The notes under the pieces are model-generated. The model did not search any database and had not been told where the DNA came from. It was given only the letters and a program-made list of their open reading frames with translations. This document shows positions 1 through 7,171 of a stretch of 22,009 nucleotides of DNA, piece after piece. Where the stretch lies: positions 1 to 22,009 of the forward strand of contig CAXBRT010000014.1 in NCBI GenBank assembly GCA_963978445.1, given 5' to 3'. Positions within the stretch are counted from its first letter, which is position 1. Each line of letters begins with the position of its first letter. A program made the position numbers and the translations under genes. This DNA comes from TMED14 sp003444795. Lineage in GTDB: Bacteria; Bacteroidota; Bacteroidia; Flavobacteriales; Schleiferiaceae.

Positions 1-450
1 GGCCTCAGCACGAGGCTAAGCGATATTTCCCTAGTTTTTGCTCTCAATACAGGCCTCTCTTGGTCGTTGGTTCGACATTCCGATTGGCGCTGTGTCCAAA
101 AACCCCTGTACAGCACGCATGCGCTTTATCGTGGCATCTGCGACGGCTTAGAGGTTTCTCTCCTTTGGAACCTTCCCGACGAAGCTGCTTGGATTGACCC
201 CCCATCCTCGGGTGGCTTGGACCTCTTTTCGGGGGAAATTGTAGCTGCTCCTATGCGCCCGCTCGTCCAAAAACCCAAAAATCTTCACGCGGTCTTAATC
301 CTAGAGCCGGAGCTATCTCCGCAGGAAATGGTAATTTTGCAACACCGAATCGCCTCCACACCTGGAGTCGTGGGGCAAACCATCCTCCCTTGGTCTACCC
401 TTCGCGAACGAGAGAATTTTCTCTTTGAACCGCTGAACACCGAAGTATAA
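1..450 (+). CDS. IPExxxVDY-family-like conserved protein (5' partial)
   Basis: The reading frame is open from the first base, so the true start lies outside the window; the TTG at 67 is only an internal candidate. About 149 residues are visible. The partial protein reads as a small soluble alpha/beta protein with no signal peptide or membrane segment. Its position 6 bp upstream of pyk, and blocks such as SLVFALNTGLSWSLVRHSDW near the start and a C-terminal NFLFEPL, fit the small IPExxxVDY family usually found just before pyruvate kinase in Bacteroidota. The family's signature motif is not intact: the matching place seems to be LVQKPKNLHAVLIL. No biochemical function is known to me. It probably shares a transcript with pyk. 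The family assignment rests mainly on context and is moderately uncertain. Confidence 0.6.
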   Translation, partial: GLSTRLSDISLVFALNTGLSWSLVRHSDWRCVQKPLYSTHALYRGICDGLEVSLLWNLPDEAAWIDPPSSGGLDLFSGEIVAAPMRPLVQKPKNLHAVLILEPELSPQEMVILQHRIASTPGVVGQTILPWSTLRERENFLFEPLNTEV

Positions 451-456
451 GAATTC

Positions 457-1875
457 ATGAAACGAACGAAAATTGTAGCCACCCTCGGACCCTCCTCTTC
501 GGATGCTGCCGTCCTCGAAAGCATGTTGCATGCTGGCGTCAATGTCTTCCGCGTGAACTTTTCACATGGAAGCCATGAGCAGCACCGTGGGACGATTCAA
601 ACCATCCGAGGAATCCTAGATCGCACTGGAATGACCGCCGCCATTCTTGCGGACTTGCAGGGCCCCAAGTTGCGCGTCGGCAATGTAGAAGAGGGAGCCA
701 TCGTCAACCCCGGCGACCGCGTCACCTTCACCAACCAAAAGTGTGAAGGGACTAAGCAGCGTGTGTACATGACCTACACGGAATTCCCGAACGATGTCAA
801 TCCCGGCGAAACCATTTTGTTGGACGACGGCAAGTTGATGATGCGCGTCATATCCACCAATCGCAAGGATGAAGTCGTCGCCGAAGTGGTTCAAGGCGGA
901 CCCTTGAAGTCTAAAAAGGGGGTGAACTTGCCCAATACGCGCGTTTCCTTACCGTGTTTGACAGAGAAAGACTTGGCTGACCTCAAGGTGGCCATGGAAG
1001 AGGGTGTAGATTGGATTGGTTTGAGCTTTGTGCGCAACGCCCAAGACATCAAGGAATTGCGAACCATTCTCAACAAGAATAAGAACAGCGCCGGCATCGT
1101 CGCCAAAATTGAAAAGCCTGAGGCCGTTTCAGACATCGAGCGCATTTTAGATGAAACTGATGGCGTTATGGTTGCGCGCGGCGATTTGGGCGTTGAGGTG
1201 CCCCTTGAGTCCGTTCCCATGATTCAGAAAATGATCGTGGCTAAAGCGGTTGAGCGTGCAAAGCCCGTCATCGTAGCGACCCAAATGATGGAAAGCATGA
1301 TTGACAGCATGACCCCAAGCCGTGCAGAAGTCAATGACGTAGCCAATGCGGTCTTGGATGGTGCGGATGCCGTGATGCTTTCGGGCGAAACGTCTGTCGG
1401 TAAATACCCTGTGGAAGTAGTGGCTACCATGGCTAAAATTGTCGCCGCCGCTGAAACTTCTAGTATCAACCACATCAAAGAGCGCAAGCCCAAAAAGAAC
1501 GACGAGCGCTTTGTAAACAACGCCATCTGTTACCAGGCGGCTAAGATGGCTAACCTCGTAGAAGCTAACGCGATTGCCACCTTAACCTTTTCAGGCTACT
1601 CTGCGCAGCTGATTTCGTCCTTCCGGCCAAAGAGCAACATTTACGCTTTCACATCCAACAGGGCCATCTTGAACAAGATCAGTTTATACTGGGGCGTCCG
1701 CGGCTTCTACTACGACGGTATGGTGTCTACAGACCAATCCATGATGGATATCACCCAAAAGCTTCGCGAGGAAAAGCTCGTTGAGGAAGGCGACTACATC
1801 ATTCAATTGGGCAGCATGCCCATCCAAAAGCGCGGTACCACCAATACCATGCGCATCAAGAAGGTGGGGGAATAA
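457..1875 (+). CDS. pyk: pyruvate kinase
   Basis: Cytosolic enzyme of the last glycolytic step, converting phosphoenolpyruvate and ADP to pyruvate and ATP. The 472-residue length is normal for a bacterial enzyme. Visible marks are the N-terminal RTKIVATLGPSS and NVFRVNFSHG strands of the barrel, ILADLQGPKLRVG, the active-site segment GIVAKIEKPEA, the Mg/substrate motif DGVMVARGDLGVEVP, ATQMMESMI, and DAVMLSGETSVGKYPVE, followed by a C-terminal domain ending RIKKVGE. The ATG at 457 gives the standard N-terminus. The gene follows the upstream conserved gene by 6 bp (a GAATTC) and probably belongs to the same transcript. It ends at a strong two-way hairpin. Nothing is missing or broken. Confidence 0.98.
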   Translation: MKRTKIVATLGPSSSDAAVLESMLHAGVNVFRVNFSHGSHEQHRGTIQTIRGILDRTGMTAAILADLQGPKLRVGNVEEGAIVNPGDRVTFTNQKCEGTKQRVYMTYTEFPNDVNPGETILLDDGKLMMRVISTNRKDEVVAEVVQGGPLKSKKGVNLPNTRVSLPCLTEKDLADLKVAMEEGVDWIGLSFVRNAQDIKELRTILNKNKNSAGIVAKIEKPEAVSDIERILDETDGVMVARGDLGVEVPLESVPMIQKMIVAKAVERAKPVIVATQMMESMIDSMTPSRAEVNDVANAVLDGADAVMLSGETSVGKYPVEVVATMAKIVAAAETSSINHIKERKPKKNDERFVNNAICYQAAKMANLVEANAIATLTFSGYSAQLISSFRPKSNIYAFTSNRAILNKISLYWGVRGFYYDGMVSTDQSMMDITQKLREEKLVEEGDYIIQLGSMPIQKRGTTNTMRIKKVGE

Positions 1876-1883
1876 CACTCATC

Positions 1884-1900
1884 GCGTTGCGATGCAACGC
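1884..1900. repeat. small perfect hairpin after pyk
   Basis: GCGTTGC, a GAT spacer and GCAACGC form a perfect 7-bp stem with a 3-nt loop, 8 bp after the pyk stop codon. No T-run follows, so it is not a complete terminator by itself. It may protect the 3' end or pause polymerase ahead of the larger hairpin at 1908-1964. Confidence 0.5.
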
Positions 1901-1907
1901 TCATGTG

Positions 1908-1964
1908 GTAAAAGGGTTTAAGTGTAGAAGAACTAACGCTCCTTCAACGCTTAAACCCTTTTAC
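1908..1964. terminator. bidirectional terminator between pyk and pheS
   Basis: A 23-nt left arm (1908-1930) pairs with 1942-1964 around an 11-nt loop. The outer 15 bp (GTAAAAGGGTTTAAG with CTTAAACCCTTTTAC) pair perfectly; the inner part has one G-T pair and one mismatch. The outer stem is A/T-rich and the element lies between convergent genes, so it can serve pyk on + and pheS on -. This follows from base pairing seen in the sequence; no energy was calculated. Confidence 0.75.
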
Positions 1965-1984
1965 ATTTCTACCCATAGACTCCC

Positions 1985-3001
1985 TTAGGGCGCCCCCTGG
2001 AAATTGCGCAAGAAGCGCAAATCGTTCTCGTAGAAGGCTCGGATATCGGGAATTTGGAAACGCTGCATGGCGATGCGTTCAATGCCCATTCCAAAGGCAT
2101 AGCCACTGTATTCGTTGGGGTCAATTCCACAGGACTCTAGGACCGCTGGATCTACCATACCACAGCCCATAATTTCCAACCACCCGGTGCCTTTGGTCAT
2201 TCGGTAATCCACTTCATTCTCAAGTCCCCACCAAATGTCCATTTCCGCGCTGGGTTCTGTGAATGGGAAATAGCTCGGGCGCAAACGGATTTCCGTCTTT
2301 TCGCCAAAAAAAGCTTGGGCAAAGGCGAGCAAAGTCTGTTTCAGATCCGCGAAGGAAACGTTTTTGTCAATGTAGAGCCCTTCCACTTGGTGAAAAACGC
2401 AGTGGGATCGGCTAGAAATGGCTTCGTTACGGAAAACGCGGCCCGGGGCAATGATGCGAATCGGCGGTTTTTGCGTCTCCATAGTCCGAACTTGAACGCT
2501 TGACGTGTGTGTTCTCAGCGCCCAATCCGGGTCTTTCGCCAAGAAAAAGGTGTCCTGCATGTCTCGCGCAGGGTGTTCCGGCGGGAAGTTTAACGCCGAA
2601 AAGTTGTGCCAATCGTCCTCCATCTCAGGGCCTTGAGCGACCGCAAAGCCCATTCGCTCAAAAATGGAAACGATTTCATTTCGGACCAAAGAAATGGGGT
2701 GGTGTGCTCCAGGAAGGGTCGCATATCCCGGACGACTGTAGTCTTCCGTGGGGCCTTTCTTTTTGCTAGAGGAAACGGTTTGAGCCCCAGCTAAAGCCGC
2801 TTCCACCGCGGTTTTCAACTCGTTTAAGCTTTGGCCGACGGCGCGCTTTTGGTCCCCGGGGATCGATTTAAAATCTGCAAAAAGCGCTTGCAAAATTCCC
2901 TTCTTGCCGAGGTAGTGAATACGGAAGTTCTCTGCCGCTTCTGGGCTGTCAAGCGTCGTTGAAGCGACGGTTGCGATGTGTTTCTCAATGATTTCCAGCA
3001 T
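1985..3001 (-). CDS. pheS: phenylalanine--tRNA ligase alpha subunit
   Basis: Catalytic alpha subunit of the alpha2beta2 class II enzyme that charges tRNA-Phe in the cytosol. The length of 338 residues is typical. The N-terminal roughly 85 residues form the coiled-coil tRNA-binding arm (LGKKGILQALFADFKSI). The catalytic domain shows HPISLVRNEIVSIFERMGF, QDTFFLAKD, LRTHTSSVQVRTM, class II motif 2 (GRVFRNEAISSRSHCVFHQVEG) and motif 3 (YAFGMGIERIAMQRFQIPDIRAFYENDLRFLRNF). The ATG at 3001 gives the normal N-terminus. The beta subunit gene is not in the window, so pheS is unlinked from pheT here. The gene stands alone, with its own promoter at 3039-3069 and a hairpin shared with pyk downstream. Confidence 0.97.
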   Translation of the reverse strand: MLEIIEKHIATVASTTLDSPEAAENFRIHYLGKKGILQALFADFKSIPGDQKRAVGQSLNELKTAVEAALAGAQTVSSSKKKGPTEDYSRPGYATLPGAHHPISLVRNEIVSIFERMGFAVAQGPEMEDDWHNFSALNFPPEHPARDMQDTFFLAKDPDWALRTHTSSVQVRTMETQKPPIRIIAPGRVFRNEAISSRSHCVFHQVEGLYIDKNVSFADLKQTLLAFAQAFFGEKTEIRLRPSYFPFTEPSAEMDIWWGLENEVDYRMTKGTGWLEIMGCGMVDPAVLESCGIDPNEYSGYAFGMGIERIAMQRFQIPDIRAFYENDLRFLRNFQGAP

Positions 3002-3016
3002 GGGAAAGGAATCGTT

Positions 3017-3024
3017 TATATTTG
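3017..3024 (+). promoter_or_regulatory. Bacteroidota -7 element for lipoprotein gene pair
   Basis: TATATTTG matches the TAnnTTTG consensus of the Bacteroidota primary sigma factor and lies 35 bp before the ATG at 3059. I see no TTG at the expected -33 distance, so the call rests on the -7 element and its position. Confidence 0.5.
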
Positions 3025-3038
3025 CTCTGCGCTGAGCG

Positions 3039-3069
3039 CAAAACTATTGCATACCCGCATGAAGCTCAA
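3039..3069 (-). promoter_or_regulatory. pheS promoter
   Basis: On the minus strand a TTG (3069-3067), 20 bp of spacer and TAGTTTTG (3046-3039) match the TTG-N17-23-TAnnTTTG pattern of Flavobacteria. Transcription would begin near 3034, leaving a leader of about 33 nt before the pheS ATG. The promoter overlaps the start codon and first codons of the divergent lipoprotein gene. Confidence 0.65.
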
Positions 3070-3457
3070 CAAAACACTCCTTTGGGGTCTCATTTTCTTC
3101 GGAATTCTCGGACTGAGTGCCAGTTGCGAGGAGGAAGATACGCGTTCCCAAGTTCGGGTTCGAGTCATGAATCAAGATTCTATACCCATCCAAAACGCCT
3201 TGGTGCGACTGTTTGCCCCTGGCACCAACACGCTTTTCACCGATCCCAACACCCAGGGCAGCTACTACCGCTACTCCGGAGTGGACGGCTGGTGTGAGCC
3301 TAGTTTCAAATTTGATGGCGAAGCATTTTTGGATGTGGAAGCCGTTAAAGGCGGGTGGCGCGGTTGCAGCTATGTACACGTGACGAAGGCCTCTACCGCG
3401 GAAATCATTGTATTCATGAAGCCTTATGGCGATTTAAATAACGGTTGTCCTCAATGA
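3059..3457 (+). CDS. predicted lipoprotein, first of a tandem paralog pair
   Basis: A 132-residue exported protein of unknown function. The frame is open from further upstream, but the ATG at 3059 is chosen because it starts a clean lipoprotein signal: MKLNK, a hydrophobic run to about residue 21, then lipobox SASC with Cys23 followed by acidic EEED. The mature part, with RVRVMNQDSIPIQNALVRLFAP near residues 30-53 and a later SGVDG turn, looks like a short beta-sandwich of the carboxypeptidase-regulatory or Ig-like type; the fold is inference. It ends NNGCPQ. It shares the VxVxxQxxIPIQNAxVRxxAP core with the next gene, so the two arose by duplication. Its TGA overlaps the next ATG by 4 bp, which implies translational coupling. 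Confidence 0.8.
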   Translation: MKLNKTLLWGLIFFGILGLSASCEEEDTRSQVRVRVMNQDSIPIQNALVRLFAPGTNTLFTDPNTQGSYYRYSGVDGWCEPSFKFDGEAFLDVEAVKGGWRGCSYVHVTKASTAEIIVFMKPYGDLNNGCPQ

Positions 3458-3840
3458 AACGCATCCTCTTTACCCTTTTGGCCGCCGGCTTGACCGTTGC
3501 TGCCTGCACCAAGAAGGAAGCCCCCGTATACAGCTTCAGTGTGGAGGTGGTGGACCAGAATGGCATCCCCATTCAAAATGCCTATGTGCGTGCCACGGCC
3601 CCCGTGGTCAATGCCATCCCCGATTATCAAGGCCACACCGGCATTGATGGGGTCATGCGAAATGACTCGGGCGATGATGTTTTTGAATACACCATGCCCG
3701 CTGTTTTGCAGATTACTGCGCAAAAAGGCGACAACCCGCCTGTGGTCTTCGGGTGTGGCTACCTAAAGCTTGAGCCGGACAGTACTGTAAAAATGAAGAT
3801 TGTAGTGCTTCCCTACACAAACGGAAGCGCGGGCTGCTAA
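3454..3840 (+). CDS. predicted lipoprotein, second of a tandem paralog pair
   Basis: A 128-residue exported protein of unknown function. The ATG at 3454 lies in the ATGA overlap with the preceding stop and gives a standard lipoprotein signal, MKRILFTLLAAGLTVAAC, with Cys18 as the predicted lipidated residue. A TTG start 9 bp upstream is possible but less likely. The mature part repeats the paralog's pattern in order: SVEVVDQNGIPIQNAYVRATAP, a TGIDG turn, and a central GCGY segment like the neighbour's GCSY, ending NGSAGC. A small Ig-like or carboxypeptidase-regulatory domain is my inference. The gene is closed by a strong hairpin at 3867, so the pair forms a two-gene operon. Confidence 0.8.
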   Translation: MKRILFTLLAAGLTVAACTKKEAPVYSFSVEVVDQNGIPIQNAYVRATAPVVNAIPDYQGHTGIDGVMRNDSGDDVFEYTMPAVLQITAQKGDNPPVVFGCGYLKLEPDSTVKMKIVVLPYTNGSAGC

Positions 3841-3866
3841 GCCCCTTTTGGCACACCCTAAATTCA

Positions 3867-3896
3867 ACGCCTGGCGCTCTGCCGGGCGTTTTTATT
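3867..3896 (+). terminator. intrinsic terminator of the lipoprotein operon
   Basis: ACGCCTGGC (3867-3875), loop GCTCT, and GCCGGGCGT (3881-3889) form a 9-bp G/C-rich stem with one G-T pair. A T-run follows directly (TTTTTATT), a textbook rho-independent layout 26 bp after the stop codon. It also lies at the 3' end of the convergent gene at 3901-4248. Confidence 0.85.
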
Positions 3897-3900
3897 TGGA

Positions 3901-4248
3901 TTATATCCAGCCTTGGCCTTGACAATAGGAAATGACCGCCTCTTTCATGAGGCGAGATTGGTGACCCGGAGGCAAGTGGGGCAAGGGCTCAAGAACCTCA
4001 AAATGCGGCCAGCCCTCTTCGTCTCGGCCCACAAATTTGTAGTACCCATAGGGCTCAAGAAGTCGGCAAATGCCAATGTGAAAAACGTCCACTTTGTGGT
4101 CTTTTCGAAGGCGCTGATGAGGCATTTGAAGCTCTTGCAGGCCAATCGCAAAGAGAATTCCGTCCAAATCCATGGGGTCACCGGGTGAAAAACGTTCGGT
4201 AAAGAGCGCAACTACACGCTCCCACTGTTCTTTCAATGGTTCGCTCAT
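3901..4248 (-). CDS. conserved hypothetical protein, Bacteroidota
   Basis: A 115-residue soluble protein with no signal peptide or membrane segment and no function I can name. It is rich in motifs that look conserved: DPMDLDGILFAIGLQEL (about 24-40), KDHKVDVFHIGICRLLEPYGYY (about 49-70), DEEGWPHFEVLEPLP and LMKEAVISYC. I recall similar proteins across Flavobacteriia, always small and uncharacterised; this is memory, not a search. It is divergent from cvpA with only 15 bp between the two starts, so the promoters must overlap or lie inside the genes. The ATG at 4248 is the only plausible start. Confidence 0.75.
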   Translation of the reverse strand: MSEPLKEQWERVVALFTERFSPGDPMDLDGILFAIGLQELQMPHQRLRKDHKVDVFHIGICRLLEPYGYYKFVGRDEEGWPHFEVLEPLPHLPPGHQSRLMKEAVISYCQGQGWI

Positions 4249-4263
4249 CCTACCTTAGGTGCT

Positions 4264-4773
4264 GTGAATAGTGTTGACATTTTTGTTCTTGCCCTAGTGG
4301 CCTTTTTCACGGGCCGAGGCATTTGGCGTGGCTTTATCAACGAGTGGTCGGGCCTCGTTGGATTGGCCGTGGGTTATTTTCTCATCCAAAAATACGCCGA
4401 ACCTACGGGTGCCTGGCTTGCTAATGCCTTCGAATGGGGAATTTCCACTGCGTCCCTCGTTGGAAAATTTCTGCTCTTTCTCGGTGGATACCTCGTGGTA
4501 GTGCTCTTGGGCAAATTGCTCACCAAAGTGCTTAAGCTCGTTTGGTTGGGTTGGGCCAATCGCCTGCTGGGCGGAATCAGCGGGATCGCCAAAGGCATTG
4601 TCTTTACCGCACTCATTTGGGCAGCGTACACAGACCTGATTGTTCCCCGTTTTGCCATTGCCGAACCTTTAGAGGGGGAGTCTTGGGTCTACCGCAGCTT
4701 GAATTCGGCTAAAAACGCCCTGCTTAACCTGGGCGCTGGGTATTTTCCGCAGGTGGGCAACGGGGAGGAATAA
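4264..4773 (+). CDS. CvpA family membrane protein
   Basis: A 169-residue inner-membrane protein of the CvpA (colicin V production) family; members are linked to envelope stress and secretion, but the activity is unknown. About four hydrophobic segments are visible: residues 3-19, 27-42, 65-85 and 105-122. The family hallmark DIFVLALVAFFTGRGIWRGFINEWSGLVG stands at the N-terminus, and LLTKVLKLVWLGWANRLLGGISGIAKGI matches the central helix-loop. The GTG at 4264 is chosen because it puts the family's N-terminus at residue 1 and no ATG lies nearby. The stop codon TAA is the first triplet of a perfect palindromic terminator. Confidence 0.9.
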   Translation: MNSVDIFVLALVAFFTGRGIWRGFINEWSGLVGLAVGYFLIQKYAEPTGAWLANAFEWGISTASLVGKFLLFLGGYLVVVLLGKLLTKVLKLVWLGWANRLLGGISGIAKGIVFTALIWAAYTDLIVPRFAIAEPLEGESWVYRSLNSAKNALLNLGAGYFPQVGNGEE

Positions 4774-4798
4774 GCGTTTTAAGCGCTTAAAACGCTTA
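4771..4798. terminator. perfect 28-bp palindromic terminator
   Basis: TAAGCGTTTTAAGC and its exact reverse complement GCTTAAAACGCTTA meet with no spacer. The first three bases are the cvpA stop codon. In RNA the inner bases form the loop of a stem of about 12 bp. It sits between convergent cvpA and pgk and, being symmetric, can act in both directions. Confidence 0.75.
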
Positions 4799-4819
4799 AA
4801 AACACCTCTCGTTTGGCCT

Positions 4820-6019
4820 TTATCCCGCGTAATCCAGGATGGCTTGAATACCTGGAAGTGTTTTGCCTTCCAAATACTCCAACATGGCGCCTCCACCTGT
4901 GGAGATGTAACTCATTCGATCCGCCAAGCCAAATTGCTCCACCGCGGAAACAGAATCTCCACCGCCGACCAGGCTGAAAAGTCCTTTTTCTGTGGCTTCT
5001 GCAATGGCCAATCCCACCTCTTTGGTGCCGCCCGCAAAGGCCTCCATTTCAAAGACACCCAAGGGCCCATTCCAAAGAAGTGTTTTTGCCCCTGCCACGA
5101 CTTTTTTAAATGCCTCTAGACTTTCGGGGCCCGCATCGAGACCCTGCCAATCCGCCGAAATGGCGTGAATTGGGCAGATTTGGGTATTGGCGTTCGGAGC
5201 AAAATCATCCGCTGCAATGACATCCGTAGGCAAGTGGATGGCCACATTTTTAGCTTTGGCCAAGGCCAAAATATCCAACGCTGTTTGCAGGTGGTCTAAT
5301 TCACAAATACTCTGGCCAACCTCCCCTCCTTGCGCCTTGATAAAGGTGAAAGACATGCCGCCACCAATAATAATCTCATCCACGCGGTCCATCAATCGTT
5401 GCAGAATATCAATCTTGCTCGACACCTTTGATCCGCCTACAATGGCGAGGGCTGGCTTTTTACTGCTGACCAATACGCGATCTACATTCTCAATTTCAGC
5501 GGCCATGACATATCCAAAGGCGCATTTGCCCGGGAAGTGCTTGGCTACCACCGTGGTGCTTGCGTGTGCCCTGTGGGCCGTTCCAAATGCATCGTTCACA
5601 TAGCAGTCGCCATGTTTGGCCAATTCAGCTGCAAATGATTCTTCTCCGGATTCTTCTCCGGGATAAAAGCGCACGTTTTCCAACAAAAGAACTTCGCCAG
5701 GCGCCAAAGAGGCTACTGCCGCATCTGCTTTTGGACCAATGGTCTCCTCGCAAAATGCCACTGGCTGGCCCATTCGCATCGCCAAGGCTTCGGCTACGGG
5801 GCGCAAGCTGTATTTTGCCTCAGGAGCCGCCGTTGGACGGCCCAAGTGGGAGAGAATGACGGCCTTTCCACCATTTTTAACGATGTACTTCAACGTGGGC
5901 AGGGTGGCCAAAATGCGTTTGTCATTGGCTACGGTTCCGTCTTCGTTCAGGGGCACATTAAAATCGACGCGAATCAGGACGCGCTGGCTAGAAAGGGATA
6001 AATCTTCTATGGTTTTCAT
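4820..6019 (-). CDS. pgk: phosphoglycerate kinase
   Basis: Cytosolic glycolytic enzyme that transfers phosphate from 1,3-bisphosphoglycerate to ADP. The 399 residues are standard. Visible marks are RVLIRVDFNVPLNEDG with the substrate-binding RVDFN, ILSHLGRPTA, ENVRFYPGEESGEE, YVNDAFGTAHRAHAS, ALAIVGGSKVSSKIDIL, the nucleotide-binding WNGPLGVFEMEAFAGGT, and GGGDSVSAVEQFG (family usually GGGDTxxA), ending LPGIQAILDYAG. The ATG at 6019 gives the family N-terminus MKTIEDLSL. The gene is alone on the minus strand, divergent from holB with 45 bp between starts, and shares the palindromic terminator with cvpA. The upstream TAGTTTTT is a possible weak -7 element. Confidence 0.98.
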   Translation of the reverse strand: MKTIEDLSLSSQRVLIRVDFNVPLNEDGTVANDKRILATLPTLKYIVKNGGKAVILSHLGRPTAAPEAKYSLRPVAEALAMRMGQPVAFCEETIGPKADAAVASLAPGEVLLLENVRFYPGEESGEESFAAELAKHGDCYVNDAFGTAHRAHASTTVVAKHFPGKCAFGYVMAAEIENVDRVLVSSKKPALAIVGGSKVSSKIDILQRLMDRVDEIIIGGGMSFTFIKAQGGEVGQSICELDHLQTALDILALAKAKNVAIHLPTDVIAADDFAPNANTQICPIHAISADWQGLDAGPESLEAFKKVVAGAKTLLWNGPLGVFEMEAFAGGTKEVGLAIAEATEKGLFSLVGGGDSVSAVEQFGLADRMSYISTGGGAMLEYLEGKTLPGIQAILDYAG

Positions 6020-6040
6020 GCTAAAAACTATGGGACATCA

Positions 6041-6058
6041 AAGGTAGGTTTCTACCTT
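6041..6058. repeat. hairpin in the pgk/holB divergent gap
   Basis: AAGGTAG (6041-6047), loop GTTT and CTACCTT (6052-6058) form a perfect 7-bp stem ending 6 bp before the holB GTG. It could be a transcribed leader hairpin or a small operator; the sequence does not decide. TACCTTCG inside it is a one-mismatch TAnnTTTG. Confidence 0.4.
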
Positions 6059-6064
6059 CGCTTC

Positions 6065-7171
6065 GTGCCCGAAATTTTTGACCTTTCTCCTCATTATCCT
6101 GCGCATGATTGGCTTGCAACCGCCATGCCAGAAAAAGTTCCGCATGCGCAACTGATTGTATCGGCGCAAGGAGGGATGGCTTGGGCCACAGTGCAAGCCT
6201 ATGTCAAGCGTTTGCTTTGTTTAGAAGGGGGCTGCGGTCACTGTCCCTCCTGTAAGCAAACCGCTAATTTGACCCATCCCGATGTGCATTTGGTCTTCCC
6301 GGTAACGGCTTCTGCGGGCGATGGCACCTCGGAGTCCAGCTTGGCCGAGTTTCGTAACTTTTTGAAATTCAACAAGTTTCCACTTGTCCGAACCTGGATC
6401 GACGCCCTGGATGCAAGCCAAAAAGTGGTTCAAATTTCCGTCAAGGAAGCTAAGCGCATGGGAGATTTGCTCAGCTTGAAATCCCACAGTGGCGGATACA
6501 AAGTCTTGCTCATTTGGTTGCCGGAACGTCTCCACGATTCTGCTGCAAACAAGTTGCTTAAAACATTGGAAGAGCCGGAGCCAAAAACAGCCATCTTTCT
6601 CATTAGCCACGACGAGGAGTCTGTGCTGCCCACCATTCGCAGCCGTTGCCAAGCCGTCTACTTGCCTCCTTGGGGTGCTGAACACGTACGTCAATGGCTA
6701 ATTCAGGAGCGTCAAATCGACCCAAACCAAGCCAAACTACTTAGTGCTCTATCAGGGGGTGAGCCCGGAGTTGCTTTGGATTATTTGGAAAACCGCGAAC
6801 GGCTGGTTCCCTTGGCAGAGAACTTTGCCGAATGGATGCGCCTCGCCTTTAAGAAGGATTTACCTGGATTACAAAATTGGGTAGACACCATAGGAGCCTG
6901 GAGCAGGGAACAACAGCGCGACTTTTTACACTTTTCGGGCTCCTTGCTATCACAACTGGAACGATTGCGCCATCACGCATTGAAACACGGAACCCTAGAG
7001 TGGTTCCCCGATGTTCCTTTCAATGCGTCAGGATTTTCCAAATTAATGAGCGCCGACAAAGTTCTCCTGATGCATCAAACCATGGACGATGCCTACGTGG
7101 ATATTGGCCGTAATGTAAATGCCCGACTGGTCTTCTTTGATGCTGGCTTACGACTCATGAAGGCTTTCTAA
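6065..7171 (+). CDS. holB: DNA polymerase III delta' subunit
   Basis: Subunit of the clamp-loader complex that places the sliding clamp on DNA during replication. The 368 residues show the AAA+ layout: PHAQLIVSAQGGMAW (27-40) where the ATP loop would be, degenerate as is usual for delta'; a zinc module with Cys52, Cys57, Cys60 and Cys63; THPDVHLVFPV; ISVKEAKRMGDLLSLKSHSGGYKVLLIW; AANKLLKTLEEPEPKTAIFLISHDEESVLPTIRSRCQ, with the SRC motif of the family. The GTG at 6065 is preferred over the ATG at 6125 because the latter would leave PHAQL almost at the N-terminus. The 3' end overlaps the convergent methyltransferase gene by 17 bp. Confidence 0.92.
   Translation: MPEIFDLSPHYPAHDWLATAMPEKVPHAQLIVSAQGGMAWATVQAYVKRLLCLEGGCGHCPSCKQTANLTHPDVHLVFPVTASAGDGTSESSLAEFRNFLKFNKFPLVRTWIDALDASQKVVQISVKEAKRMGDLLSLKSHSGGYKVLLIWLPERLHDSAANKLLKTLEEPEPKTAIFLISHDEESVLPTIRSRCQAVYLPPWGAEHVRQWLIQERQIDPNQAKLLSALSGGEPGVALDYLENRERLVPLAENFAEWMRLAFKKDLPGLQNWVDTIGAWSREQQRDFLHFSGSLLSQLERLRHHALKHGTLEWFPDVPFNASGFSKLMSADKVLLMHQTMDDAYVDIGRNVNARLVFFDAGLRLMKAF

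Noticed and set aside
3377..3382. CACGTG core as a third parS
   Set aside because: The flanking bases do not match the parS arms; the same holds for CACGTG at 14740 and 20506.
6125..7171. The ATG at 6125 as the holB start
   Set aside because: It would leave the first AAA+ strand only a few residues from the N-terminus, whereas the GTG at 6065 gives the family's usual leader segment.
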